Shown here: piece after piece, positions 1 to 13,125 of the stretch | Position numbering within the stretch: position 1 is the first letter of the stretch | Layout: every line of letters starts with the position of its first letter | Assembly (NCBI GenBank): GCA_030180135.1 | Contig: CM058236.1 | Coordinates: forward strand, 55,765,728 to 55,829,727 | Length of the DNA stretch: 64,000 bases | Direction of reading: 5' to 3' | Source: Orychophragmus violaceus | Taxonomy: Eukaryota > Streptophyta > Magnoliopsida > Brassicales > Brassicaceae | Notes under the pieces: generated by a model | The model's database searches: none | What the model was told of the DNA's origin: nothing | The model's input: the letters and a program-made list of their open reading frames with translations, nothing else | Made by a program: the position numbers and the translations under genes

Positions 1-677
1 TAATATATAAATGTTTGGAGTTGATGGATTTTTTGTGTGTACAGTTGTTTTATTTCACTTATTTTTGGTAATTGTTCTTATGATATGTATAGATCTTGGG
101 GAAACAAATACTAACCACGAAGCCAAAAAAACACATATTACAATACTATGTGTTAGACTAAATTTGTGAATTAATAGACATCTACGATTATCTAATTGAA
201 TTGTTGGTGACCGACAAAAATGTTCGTTAATAAAAAATATTTGGATCAGACGACAAGATCAGAAGATCTAACTAGAATCTACAAAGATTACACAACATAT
301 ACTAAATCTACGAAAACGGGTCTTTTAACATAAAGAAAATATACCAAAGGTAAATCCTAACTATTTTCCATACGCATACTATATTCCACGTCTTTTTTTA
401 GGTCATATAAAAATCTATCGTCGTTTCTGCGTGATTTGGTGTTTTCTAATGAATTATTATATTTCATATTATGAAGTTTTGATTTCTTTGAAACCAGGTT
501 ATTTAGTTTTATGTGAAACTGTAACAACGATGTTTTAATCATATATTTACGGTATTGTTTATCGAACTTAGGTTTCAAGTTTTTAATGATACGACTTATT
601 AATTGTTTCTCTAACACCGTATGAATGTAGTGTTTTCTGTTACAGTCTTTTTATATTTTTATACGCCGAGATTAGCA

Positions 678-3600
678 ATGAAGCGTAAGAAGCCATTACT
701 TTATGGGTTGGAGAAAGAACAGATTCCTCCTCCACCCTCATTACGGACACATAAATTTTGTTGAATAATGAATCTTTATAACTATTAGTTCGATTTCATC
801 TTTGATAACCTCATAATATAGTTTAATCTCCTATATTTCTTAGTTGGAAGGCCAATTACACAAAGTAATAACAAAACTGGAAGTCCTTCAAGTAGTTGTT
901 TGACTGCATCTCAAAATAGGGTTCCATTCATGAATATTACAAACACTCCTACACCATCTCCATTAGAGAAATGTAAGTTATGTTATTTTATAATGTGTTT
1001 ATATGTTCATATATTTTACTTTATCATATTTTCGTATCTATCAGGTGGAAGGCCAGTCCAAAAAACTCGATTCATTAATGTCACAAATTTAACGAGTCCT
1101 CGGATGTCTAGGATGAACATTATAAGACAGAAGCGATTTGGTCGTTATATCTCTCAGGATTCAGGTTCGTTTATATGTTTACAAAATATTAGTTTGGATT
1201 TTTTTTTAAGTAATTTTAATTTATGCAAAAATTGATACATTGAATTTTCGCTTTCTTATCTACAGAGTCAAGCACAGTACATAATACAAGGGTTACTCCT
1301 ACAAAAATTCCGTAAATATGAACACTAGACCATATGTAAAGAAAACAGAGAAAAACCTGAAAAAGGAGGTTCGTAATCGTTTTAAAAGTTTGTTGTTTAA
1401 AGGTATAAATTATTTCTTTCTCGATTCAACCCTATATTAGTTTACCAAATTATAGTAATATATTTTGTTTAATATAATTTCTATACCCTTTATTGATAGA
1501 ATCAAATTAAATTTTATACAACCCATTGTTGGATATATTTTTTTACAGATACTATTATCTCCTATGCACATGAAGATGATTTCGTTGCATTTGTAGCGAC
1601 CGATTCAGAACATGAAGAAGAATCAGACAATGAAGGTAATAATTTTGAATATATAGAATTAGTTTGATGTGCTGATTATATGTGTATGAATAAAAAACAA
1701 TTATCTATACTCTTTATATTTATAGATCTCGACGATCAGTTTGATCCCAGTACCACGACTTCCAATCATGATTACATGGATGGAAATTATCACGCAGCGG
1801 ATCATATCCTACAAGAAAGGGAAATGAGTTCTATTAATAAGAAAGCTTTAGAAATATTTAATAAGATGCATATGGCATCAGGAAGTGTTAAGCCCGGAAT
1901 TGCGGAAAATGGTATTATTTTATTGTTTCAACTTATTTATCAACAGGTCTTTTCAATCTAACTATAGTTTGAGTAAGTTTTGAAGTATATGAAATTAGGA
2001 TACAAGGGCCATTGAGATCCTTCATACACGTGTACCCATTGCGGTGCTTATATGTGGTTTGATGAGCGTATGAACAAAAGAGGATCTAAAGCACGACCGG
2101 TTTTCTCGGTATGTTGTAAACATGGAAAAGTTGAGATTTCTCTTCTTAAGACACCTCCGTCTACATTGCTTGCATTGTTGTATAATGGCGATGATGATAG
2201 CAAGAATTTTTGAGAGATTATTAGGGAATATAATATGATGTTTTCATTCACGTCGCTTGGTGGGAAAGTGAACCACAAATTGAACAGTGGGAAAGGACCT
2301 TATCTGTTTCAGCTACAAGGTGAAAACTGCCATAGAATTAGAGATATGTTACCAGATCCTGATCAAGATCCAGCTTTTTTGCAACTCTATATTCACGATT
2401 GCCACAATGAGACCAATAATCGGATAAAGGCTTACGGGTAACATAATCACTTATTTTAAAATCTATTATTTTATTTTGTTTATGTATGGTTTTTAAATTT
2501 TTAGCAAGACTTGGTCGGTTGAAAAAATTCAACCTAAAATAGTGGAGATGATCAAGAAAATGTTGGATAAACATAATTCTCACGTTGGTGCTTTAAGATC
2601 AGCAAGAGATCGAATGGACTTAACAAAGAATATGGAAAGTATAAAACTTAGAATTCCAAGCAGAAGAGACAGGGATGGTAGGACCTATAATTTACCTACG
2701 ACAAACGAGGTGGCAGGATTAATACCCGGGGATTTTCGAATGGACATGGAACCGCGTGATGTTATTATTCAGAGTAAAGCAGGGAAAATGCAGAGAATAA
2801 GTGAATTGCATCCGGCATATTTGCCATTGCAATATCATTGCTATTTCCATACGGTGAGGACGGTTTCAGGTTAGTAATGTGGCTCAATTGTATATACAAA
2901 TGATATGATTATTCATTGTTTATTCTTTTCTTTGTTAATTTAATTTTTATCAAAAATTCAGGCTAGGTATAGACATTGGATATGCTGACACAAACGGAAG
3001 AACGAGAAAAAAAGATCACCATGCGAGAATTTTTTGCATTTCGAATTCTCGAAAGGCGTAATGAATCTCCTATTATTCTCATGTCTGGAAAATTGTTTCA
3101 GAAGTTTTTGGTTGATGTTTACACCATGATTGAGACAAATCGATTAAATTTCTTACGGCAGAATCAGAAAAAGCTCAGAGTTGAAAGTTATGATAAATTA
3201 AAAGATTCTTCCTCGAAAGGAGATGCTAATTTGTCTAACCAAGGAACAAAAGTTCTTTTACCATCTTCGTTTGTTGGTGGTCCAAGGTATATGATGAAAA
3301 ATTATCTAGATGCAATGGCTACATGCAAGTATTTTGGTTTTCCAGATCTTTTCATAACGATTACATGCAACCCCAAGTGGCCTGAAATTACAAGATTACT
3401 TGAGAAGAATGGTTTAAACCAGAAGATAGACCTGAAGCATGTTGCAGAGTATTCAAATTGAAACTCGACAGTTTAGTTGAAGATTTGACAAAGAATAAGA
3501 CGTTTGGTAACGTCAATTCAGGTAAAAAAGTCTTTGCTTTGATATGGGTTAAATAATATTTTTCTATTAGTATCTTTATATTTTACAAAAATAATTTAGA

Positions 3601-4249
3601 ACTAAATCAAATTATTATTCTGAAAGTTTAAATCAAGTATATTATCTATTTTGCAGCTATGTACACAATAGAGTGGCAAAAGAGAGGACTTCCACTTGCG
3701 CATCTGATTGTTTTTTTTGCGTCCTGATTCTAAGCTACCAACTGGTGATGATATAGATAAGTTCATCAGTGCGAAAATTCCTAATAAAGAGGACGATCCT
3801 CATGTGTACGAGGTTGTTGCGGACATGATGATTCATGGTCCATGTGGCCCTCACAATAAAGATAGTCCATGCATGCAAGATGGGAAGTGTACAAAGTACT
3901 TTCCAAAACCTTATAGTGAAACAACTCATGTTGATGTAGGAGGGTTTCCTATTTACAGACGTATAGAGGACAGTGCAAGGTTTGTTACAAAAAAGGGTTT
4001 ACTTTTGACAATTCATACGTGATACCTTACAACATAACTCTATCCAAACGTTATCGAGCTCATATCAATGTTGAGTGGTGTTGCCAAATCCGAGCTGTCA
4101 AATACCTCTTCAAATATATCCACAAGGGTCCTGACTATGTAAGAGCATCTTTAGGAAACGAAACTGGTGATGGTAACGTTGCAGATAAGGATCAAGTCAA
4201 AGATGAAATTAAAGAGTATACCAGCTGTCGGTATGTCAACCCAATATAA
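678..4249 (+). pseudogene. Helitron A Rep (rolling-circle replication initiator), degraded
   Basis: Exon-like blocks are separated by short AT-rich introns. The probable start is ATG 678 (basic MKRKK N-terminus). Two similar short exons with a GRP motif follow (about 848-966 and 1046-1165), then a Cys-containing segment near 2030-2130 (THCGAYMWF). The Helitron_like_N region follows at 2235-2441, 2542-2874 and 2976-3461, with LDAMATCKYFGFPDLFITIT near its end. The replication core is at 3658-4249. The Y2 motif is present as YLFKYIHKG, with tyrosine codons at 4103 and 4115. The HUH motif is damaged: the first His of HAH is a Leu codon (3695-3697) and only the second His (3701) remains. There are several frame changes and in-frame stops. 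In a working element this protein nicks and joins DNA at the Helitron ends. It is not functional here. Confidence 0.85.
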
Positions 4250-5752
4250 CTATTTTTATTTGTTTTGTTAATGTGATTGGGTCATATTGAAAATAATTAT
4301 AGTTATACAGGTATATATCTTCCTACGAGTCTACATGGAGAATTCTTGCGTTCAATACTAATTTCCGAACTACAGCAGTAGATAAACTTTTGTTTCATCT
4401 AGAAGGTGAACAGTTGTTGCTCTACGAGGAAGATGACGATGTGGATGACGTTTTTAATCGACCATCAGTTGGTAAATCTAAGTTTCTAGCTTTCGTGGAC
4501 TATTATAAAAAGAATCCTAAAGCGAAGAAGATGACTTACGCTGATTTTTCAACCGAACATGTTTGGGTTTTAAAGACTAGAGAATGGAAAGATCGGCAAA
4601 AAGGTTTTGCAATTGGAAGGCTAACATACGTCCCCGAGTAAAACAAGATGCATACTATATGAGGGTTTTGCTTAACATCGTACCAGGTCCATCATGTTAC
4701 GATGATATCAAAACGGTTGATGGTGTTGTTTATCCTGAGTACAAATTGGCTTGCGAAGCTTTGGGTTTGCTTGATGACGATACTATACATGTTGAAACTA
4801 TAAAAGAAGCAGCTCAATCGGGAAGCGGTATGTATGTGCGGGAATTGTTTGTTCTGATGATTCTAACCAACACTGTTCAGAATGTACCAGAACTTTGGAA
4901 CAAAACATGGGAATACTTATCTGACGACATATTAATCAGACAAAGAGCCATAAGAAAAGATCCATGTAAGTAAAACTATATTAAAGAGTATACCAGATGT
5001 CGGTATGTGAACCCAATATAACTATTTTTATTTGTTTTGTTAATGTGATTGGGTCATATTGAAAATAATTATAGTTATACAGGTATATATCTTCCTATGA
5101 GTCTACATAGAGAATTATTGCGTTCAATACTAATTTTTGAACTACGGCAGTAGAGAAACTTTCGTTTCATCTAGAAGGTGAACAGACGTTGCTCTACGAG
5201 GAAGATGACGATGTGGATGACATTTTTAATCGACCATCGGTTGGTAAATCTAAGTTTCTGGCTTTCATGGACTATTATAAAAAGAATCCCAAAGCGGAGA
5301 AGATGACTTAAGCTGATTTTCCAACAGAACATGTTTGGGTTTTAAAGACTAGAGAATGGAAAGATTGGCAAAAAGGTTTTGCAACTGGAAGGCTAACATA
5401 CGTCCCCCGAGTAAAAAAAAAGATGCATACTATTTGAGGGTTTTGCTTAACATCGTACCAGGTCCATCATGTTATGATGATATCAAAACGGTTGATGGTG
5501 TTGTTTATCTTGAGTACAAATTGGCTTGCAAAGTTTTGTGTTTGCTTGATGAAGATACTATATATGTTGAAACTATAAAAGAAGCAGCTCAATGGGGAAG
5601 CGGTACGTATGTGCGGGAATCGTTTGTTCTGATGATTCTAACCAACACTGTTCAGAATGTACCAGAACTTTGGAACAAAACATGGGAATACTTATCTGAC
5701 GACATATTAATAAGACAAAGAGCCATAAGAAAAGATCCATGTAAGTAAAACT
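4209..5752 (+). repeat. 772-bp tandem duplication in the Rep-helicase linker of Helitron A
   Basis: Unit 1 (about 4209-4980) and unit 2 (about 4981-5752) are offset by 772 bp and share the same exon-intron layout. Both carry the linker segment that reads LLNIVPGPSCYDDIKTVDGV and both end at the same AAAGATCCATGTAAGTAAAA donor site. Unit 2 has private damage, for example TAC to TAA in GATGACTTAAGCTG near 5310 and an insertion in an A-run near 5413. An element needs only one copy of this exon, as Helitron B shows at 24870-25240. The duplication therefore disrupts the gene unless splicing skips a unit. Confidence 0.9.
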
Positions 5753-5831
5753 ATATTAAGGAGCACTGTCGAATATAGTTTCTCATTTAAATGTATTTAA
5801 TGTCTTATACTTTATTTTTTGTAAATTTTAG

Positions 5832-7582
5832 ATTACACCATGACCGAACAGCATATCAAGAATCATGCGTTATTGGAGATAGAACTGCTAATGCGTAGAA
5901 GTGGGAGTTCACTGTTTCAGATTGATAAAATGCCCAAACCCGATATGAGCGCTGTGGCTAAGGATAAGAACACGTTGATTACAAAAGAGTTATCGTACGA
6001 TCGTGACGCTCTGAAACCTGACTTGGACAGAGATCTGCCCAAACTTAAGGAAGAACAAAGGGGTGTTTATAATGAGATAATGACCGCAGTTGGCGATGGA
6101 ACTGGTGGTATGTTTTTCGTTTATGGATATGAAGGGACAGGGAAAACGTTTCTGTGGAGTGTTCTTGGAGCAACTATTCGATCTAAGGGTGATATATTAT
6201 TAAATGTTGCATCCAGTGGTATTGCTGCTTTGTTACTAAAAGGTGGTCGAACGGCTCATTCTAGATTTGGGATTCCTATTCAAGTAAACGAAGGGACGAT
6301 GTGTTCTACTCTAAAACCTGGAACAAATCAAACAGAGTTGGTCAAGTTAGCTAAACTTATTATATGGGACGAAGCACCAATGATGATTAAACACTGTTTT
6401 GAGACTATTGATCGGAGCATGCGCGATATTTTGGGAAAAGATGTTCCATTTGGAGGTAAGCCTATTGTTTTTGGTGGTGATTTTAGACATATTTTGCCGG
6501 TTATAACTGATGGTGGAAGAGAGCAGACTGTAATGGCTGCTCTGAATTCGTCGGTACTGTGGAACAAATGCAAAGTAATGAAGCTAACCAAAAACATGCG
6601 GCTTCTAGCTGATGGTCTGAGTGTTGAACAAGCTTGTGCTCTAAAGGAGTTCTCCAACTGGATTTTGGATATAGGAGACGGAAAGATCAACGGTGGAGAT
6701 GATGAAGATTTTAAGATAGATATTCCTGAAGATTTGCTCATATCAGATTCTTCCGAACCTATCAAAGCAATTGTTAAGAAGTATATGGAGATTCTTATGC
6801 GGTTCAGTCTGATCCAAAATTTTTTCAGGGAAGAGCAATTTTGAGTCCAACAAACCAAGATGTTGATAATGTTAATGACTATATGCTCGAATCATTACAA
6901 GCTTTTTTTATTATTTTTATATTCTAATGTTTTATCCAATCTATACATATTTTGTAATGTTATTATTGTAATATCATGACATTGACATATATGTTTGTTT
7001 TAACAGGTGAAGAAAAAACGTACCTCAGTTTTTACACCATTGTTACTTCTGATAAAGGGAAAACAATGATATGGTTTACTCACAGGAATTTCTCAATAGC
7101 ATCAAACTATCTAGACTGCCGAATCATGATCTGAAATTAAAGGTTGGTGCTCCCATTATATTACTTAGGAATATTGATCAGAGAAATGGTTTGTGCAATG
7201 GAACTAGGTTACAAGTTACTCAGTTGGGCAATCAAGCAATGTAAGCTAGAATAATAGCTGGATCTAATATTGGTCGTAAAGTTGCACTCCATAAGATGTT
7301 TGTCACCCCGCCTGAGGCAAGATTTCCTTTCCGAATGCGGCGTAGGCAGTTTTCCGTTGCTCTTGCCTTTGCAATGACTATAAACAAAAGTCAAGGACAA
7401 ACACTGGACAAAGTTAGTTTGTATCTTCCAGGTCTGTTTTTACTTATGGCCAGTTGTATGTTGCCGTTTCAAGAGTAACCTCCAGAACAGGTCTAAAGGT
7501 ACTGATCACAGATAAAGAAGGAAAACCATTGAAGAGGACAAAGAATGTTGTTTTCAGCGAAGTTATCAATAACATTAAGTAG
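5832..7582 (+). pseudogene. Helitron A Pif1-type DNA helicase domain
   Basis: The C-terminal superfamily 1B helicase half of RepHel, which unwinds DNA during rolling-circle transposition. The long open part (5840-6844) shows Walker A GYEGTGKT (about 6127-6150), the VASSGIAALLL motif, Walker B IIWDEAPMM (about 6358-6384), GGDFRHILPV and LTKNMRLL. After an intron (about 6890-7010) the C-terminal half continues with LKVGAPIILLRNID, FAMTINKSQGQTL and AVSRV, ending at TAG 7580. It is broken by a TAA near 7241, a one-base frameshift near 7430-7440 and a frame change near 6820-6845. The order and spacing match plant Helitron helicases. Confidence 0.9.
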
Positions 7583-7997
7583 TTCTTTTATACTGGAGTA
7601 ATATTTTATTCGTCCATATATTTGAACAAAACAATTATGCTTGGTTCTGCTGATTTTTTACTAGGTCGTTTCTGCTCTTTTATAAAAATAAATTAAAACA
7701 CCACAATTAATGTGCTAAAATATATTATTCATGCTCTTTTTTTTTATTACATGCGTTCTGTATTAAGTTGTCCTTGATTTTATCAAAATGCTTATTTCTA
7801 ACTTTTATTTACATTTACTGCTATAAGTTGTTTCGATACTGCATATGATTAATATTATATGCATCCGAATATAACCACGTGCATATAAAACGATTACTTA
7901 AATTTATAACCAATCTAACAAAAAAAACTAAAATCACGTTTTATCTTCACCCTAATCGAGAAATACTCCTAAATTATCTAACAACAAAAAAATGTCT

Positions 7998-8025
7998 GCA
8001 CATGCGTGCGGATCGATCACCTAGT
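7998..8025 (+). other. Helitron A 3' terminus: hairpin and CTAG|T
   Basis: GCAC (7998-8001) pairs with GTGC (8006-8009) around a four-base loop. The element ends with CTAG at 8021-8024, followed by the host T at 8025. A GC hairpin about 10-12 bp before CTRR is the known 3' signature of Helitrons, and it is placed correctly after the helicase gene. Confidence 0.75.
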
Positions 8026-9092
8026 TGTATGTTAAAGTAAAATAATCTCGTGGCTTATGGACTGACCATATATATAAACAATGGGGAATATTATCATTAA
8101 AATGGGTTTAGACGGCTCATTGGGCCTTCTTTTTAATTGATTATTTTGTTGTGTTCCAGTGTTTCCCATTTCCAAATGAACAATCTGTATTATTAAAAAA
8201 GAAGGTTTTTTAAAACTAATATTTACTTGACGTATTATTTATAAGTCATACCATTGGAATTTCGGCGTAAATATGTCGATTCATTAAGGGTATTTTTTGT
8301 CTTTCTTTCATGTCATAAGAAGCGGATGATCTCGGTAGGTAAACGGATAAATGCGTGGATCAAATTTTTTTAATCCTTACCGTTGGTTTTTAGATGTTAT
8401 AATCTCCATCGTTTATTAATAAAAAGGACAAACCTTGGATACTACCCGATATTGCAATGGTTATTGGGCTTTTAGACATTCGATTTTGGTTTAACCAATC
8501 CAAATACATTTGGTTGACCAGTTAAAATAAAATTTTAGTTTAACAGAACCAATACTCAATAAATCTGTCATTGCGATATATGAATGTTAAAAAAATATAT
8601 AGCGTATTGTTTGACCAGAAGATATATGCAGATTTGTAAAATATAAACAATAAAATGGTTTGGAGAGTTAACAATTGACAAGAATTTGAACCAAAAGAAT
8701 AGCTTCATGTGAACATATTTAAAACAACCTTCGAATTCGAAAACCAAATATTTTGCACATTTAATATCACTACCATTCCAATTTTTTTATTTCGGAAACC
8801 AAATATTTTACACATTTATTATAATGAAATATTCTTAACTCCTTTCCTTTCAAACCTTATTCGAATTTATAGTTACCACCTTTGAATTCGAATTTTGGAT
8901 CTATAATATTTTACCTATTCTAAAATCATTTAAAATATTCCTTTTCTAAATACATAATAGATATCTTTTAGCATAAAAAATATCTTAATCACTGTAACAG
9001 CTTGAAAAGCTCTTAATAAATCTTAATCGTCGATATATTTTAAAAATATCTTCAAGATATCTTGACCTAATTCTAGGTACATAATTTGGTAC

Positions 9093-9100
9093 TATATAAA
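9093..9100 (+). promoter_or_regulatory. TATA box of the first RPA-like gene
   Basis: TATATAAA lies 65 bp upstream of ATG 9165, with a short A-rich leader between. The spacing suits a plant promoter with a short 5' UTR. This is prediction from motif and position only. Confidence 0.5.
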
Positions 9101-9164
9101 GGGCTTGACTCGCCGACTTAATCTAAACATACAATCTCATTCAGAAAAAAATTCATCCTCTATT

Positions 9165-10129
9165 ATGGCTAGGAATACTAACTTTAGCGACATCAAGCCA
9201 TTTAAAACCGGTTTGAAGATTGAAGTTAGGATCCTACACTCTTGGAAGCAGTACACCTCACAGTTTGGCGAAATATTGGAGTTAATCTTAGCTGATCAAA
9301 ATGTCTGTTAAGTTTTGTTTTGTAATATTTCATAAATATATCGAGTTCTATAATATATAATACTTTTATTGTTTTTTTCGATGTGCATGGTAATAAAACC
9401 CATGCAAGTTGCAAAAAAAAAAAAACTTACTTAACAAGTTTGAGGGGATATTATATTTCGGTGAATGGAAGGTTATCCAGAATTTTTCATTGAGTCCAGC
9501 CTCTGGACTATATAGATCGACGGATCATGTGTATAAAATGACTTTTCTACACAACACTTCCGTGACACAATCTACATTAAGAACCGAAAAACATGTTTCT
9601 ATCTTTGGTTGATTATGAGATCATTCTTAGTGGTACACTGAACACGGCCTTTCTGGTTGGTAAGTACTTAAAATATGTGTTCATGAATCTTAAACTACAT
9701 TCTTATTTATATATTATCGATAATAATTTAATTTCAAATGTTATTGGTCAAGTGTTGACTATGAGTGAGCTTCAGAGAATTAAGTGTGGTGGAAAAGAAA
9801 GAAAAAAGCTAGAATTTACTCTGAGAAACATCAAGTAAGATAACTATTATATATTTATATTCATATGGCTTCATATTTAACTCTGCTTTTTAAGGTAGTG
9901 ATGAACGATTATCTTGCTGTTTATGGGAAAGATTTGTTGAGACAGTATATTCAGCAGAAACTGATGCTAATGGTAAGGTAGTCATATGTTTGATAAGGTT
10001 TGCCAAAATAGGGACCTATCGAGGTATGTGAATATTTTTCGTTCATATTTTATACTGCATAGATATATAACTGATAGTGAGAGAATATTTTTGTATATAA
10101 ATATATATCTATATACTATCGAAATACCC

Positions 10130-10164
<35 letters not shown>

Positions 10165-11570
10165 TTGGTATAATATTAATGCTTGCAAGTTTTACATGTT
10201 GGTTAGGTGGGCTGCAAATATCAAATGTTTTTGATGCATTGCTGGTCCTAATTAATCCTAAAATAGAAGAAGTAGAACAACTAAAACAGATGTATGCACC
10301 ATTTAACTTTTCGTTGTAAAACTACAACATATGTAGATTTAAGAAATTTGCCTATATAGATTTTTACTAATTAATTATTGGTAAATACAATGGTTCATGG
10401 ATAATGGTGAACAGAATGCTAGACGTGATCAATGGTTACAGTACCCAGACAAGACCGTCTCATAAATTTTGACCTCGACTCAGGTTATATTGATGAAATA
10501 CTTATTATGTACACGTTATCATATATGGATATAAACATGAGTTTTACATTTATTTAGGTTGATAAAGGCAAGGTTGTATGCAGTATCTATGGTATAGATA
10601 CTGACTTGGGATGGTATTATTTTGGGTGTGGTAGATGTAACAAAAAGGTTACTAAAATCGATCCCAAACCGTTGTGGTGGTGTGAAGTTTGCGATACAAT
10701 TGTGACCTATGTTACACACGGGTAAGATAATTCGAGTTATTAAATGATTAAATAAATCCTTAACATTTTTTATGATGATAACTATCAGTTTACTTATTCT
10801 TGAAACATTTATATTTTGTTTAAAGGTACAATTTGCATGTCAAGATTAGGGACACATCAGAAACATCTAAATTCATGGTTCTAGACACACCTGCGAAGAA
10901 TGTTGTTACGAAAACTGCTGCGAAACTACTGAACGGTTTGTTTGATGAGGTACATCTAAAGGAATTTTGAAGCTCTATATATATATATATATATTTGTTT
11001 TTCATAATGTTTATTAATAGTATAGTTTTTTCCAAATGAAAACAGATAGAAGATCCTGAGTTGTTGCCTATTGAGATCAAGAATGTGATTGGTAAAACTT
11101 TTAAATTTGGTGCGTTTATCGAGAAGGAATATATTCAGTATGGAGTAGATACCTATTAGGTTGGAAAGGTTTGGACTGGTAGTGATTTAGATACAGTTGA
11201 CTCAGCTGCATTAACAATTTATGGATCAAACAAGGTATCAACTCTGATTACTGGTGGTGAGGTAATATTCTCATATAGAAATTGATGCCATTTAGAATCT
11301 TCAATAGTCTCTAAATCTATATATCAATGTTTTATGCTAATTTTCTTTCTGAAGGATTCTATGCTTCTTACGGACAGTCAGAGTAATTCAGATTTTGTAA
11401 CAATCCCCATCATCTAAACGATCACAAGAAGATGAGGAAGTTGCACCTGGCCTAACTTCGACATCCAAGAAGCACTGCACCAAACAAATTAAACTGGAAA
11501 AAATTACGGAAGAAGAGATGGAAAAAATGAGTCTAGCTGGAGATTTTGGAACTGTATTTGATTTTAATAA
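9165..11570 (+). pseudogene. RPA70-like single-strand DNA-binding protein of Helitron B
   Basis: A multi-exon gene resembling the large subunit of replication protein A (plant DUF223/OB-fold family). Exon 1 (from ATG 9165) gives a first OB-fold start (LKIEVRILHSWKQY). Further blocks are 9410-9660 (LLNKFEGILYFGEWKV), about 9735-9836 (DVIGQVLTMSELQRIKCGG), 9895-10020, 10210-10290 and 10440-10500. At 10559-11080 there is a zinc-ribbon OB-fold with two Cys pairs (FGCGRC and WWCEVC), as in the RPA70 C-terminal domain. The last exon (about 11355-11570) is Ser/Lys/Glu-rich. Introns have GT-AG borders, for example the GTAAGT donor near 9660. There are frame changes near 9590 and in 10410-10450, and a TAG near 11158. 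The inferred role is to protect single-stranded DNA during Helitron replication. Confidence 0.75.
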
Positions 11571-11906
11571 GTTTTGGTTTAGTTTGATTGTTCTCAAGAT
11601 CGTTAATGGTGTTTACTTTGTTGTTTTTAGTACTTAATACATTTCTAAGAAGTTTCAATAATGATGATTCATTTCTTTTAAAAATAGAGTTAGAATTTAA
11701 AATGGTTCATAAGAACAAAATTGGCTTGGGAACAAAATATAATTGGGAACAAATTATGCTTGAGAGTTGCAAGATGTTGCCGCATGCAACCTTGATCTGA
11801 CCAGATAAAAGAAACTTGTAGAACATGATCCGATAACATTAATAACACATTCTATTATACATATCTTATATGCAACAGAAGATATATTCAACCAAATCAC
11901 TTATTT

Positions 11907-12216
11907 ACACGAGTGATTCATATGCGATAATATTGGTCGTTCTGAGCTAACAATAATATATTGGATCAATGATACATATGGGAACATAATCTTAGAAAGA
12001 TTATAAAATATAACAGATTCCTTTCCAAAGTTTATAAATTTATTTATAAAAATTACAATGACACGAGTGATTCATATGCGATAATATTGGTCATTCTGAG
12101 CTAATAATAATATATTGGATCAATGATACATATGGGAACATAATCTTAGAAAGATTATAAAATATAACAGATTCCTTTCCAAGGTTTAAAAAAATTAATT
12201 TATAAAAATTACAATG
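11907..12216. repeat. 154-bp tandem duplication between RPA-like and Rep genes
   Basis: Two adjacent copies, 11907-12060 and 12061-12216, start ACACGAGTGATTCATATGCG and end TAAAAATTACAATG. They differ by a few substitutions and a small indel near the 3' end. The surrounding 11571-12371 is AT-rich spacer without a readable gene. Confidence 0.9.
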
Positions 12217-12371
12217 ATATTGTTCCGGATATTTATGATTTAAATTGATATCACACATTTGTTAACCATCCTAGAATAAATAAAAAAATCTAAATCTAGA
12301 GTAACCAAGCCGACATCACTCCTTAGATCTAAACCATACTAAAGTGATAACCAGTGAAGAGCAAGAGAGAC

Positions 12372-13070
12372 ATGGAAGAAAGAACGCCTGGAGTAACTAA
12401 AGGAAAACAGAAGAGGAAGAGAACTACTAGAGCTATTGTATCTGAAAATAGTGTTGATGCTTCAAACTCACAAGTATGTAATTCTGTTAATCTATCACGT
12501 ATTTTTGGTAGGGTGTTGTAAGATGTTACCAACATGCCACCTTTTTGAAGATGTCGTTATGAAACTTCTGATGGAGTACTTTCAAACACCCCATCTACAT
12601 CATACAAACATACATGCAGAGGTGTGTCATTTATTAAAATATCATTGTAGTGTTATTTATTTTTACAGAATGTACGAAAACTTTGTTTATAGTATCACTA
12701 ATCATTTAAGGTGTTTATAATTTTAACACGAAATAACAAAAGCTACAGTCCAACCAGCATCTAAAAGGACCCTTCGGAATAGTGGAAAAGAAAGTGAGTT
12801 TTTATAATACCGTTTGGCTTTACAGAAGAATACAAAAGTAATAATTAATACTCTTTATTTTGTTTGCGAAGTTTAACTATATACTAATTGTGTTTATTTT
12901 TGACACATGAGATGCTGCACCAAGTTCAAGTTGCATGACTTCTGCTAATATTAAGAACATTTATAAGTTGCAAAACAGTTCATCTTCAACGAACTTTGAT
13001 GGTTTTCAAAATAGACAAAATCAAATGCTGACCGAGAATGACACACTAATACGGAACCTATTGACTAGTT

Positions 13071-13125
<55 letters not shown>

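Larger units (their letters stand above)
1..8024 (+). mobile_element. Helitron A, 3' portion (5' end not found)
   Basis: A decayed rolling-circle transposon. It contains Rep exons from about 678, a Rep-to-helicase linker that is tandemly duplicated, a Pif1-type helicase to 7582, and a typical Helitron 3' end at 8021-8024 (CTAG followed by T, with a short GC hairpin just upstream). I see no convincing TC start preceded by A in the first 678 bp, so the 5' end is probably outside the window or degraded. Positions 1-677 hold no readable gene, only AT-rich sequence expected of Helitron leader or flank. 7583-7990 is also non-coding AT-rich sequence leading to the terminus. Confidence 0.85.

Noticed and set aside
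357..617. 86-codon minus-strand frame near the left edge
   Set aside because: Lys/Asn-rich AT-driven frame with no motif, no splice context and no similar frame elsewhere.
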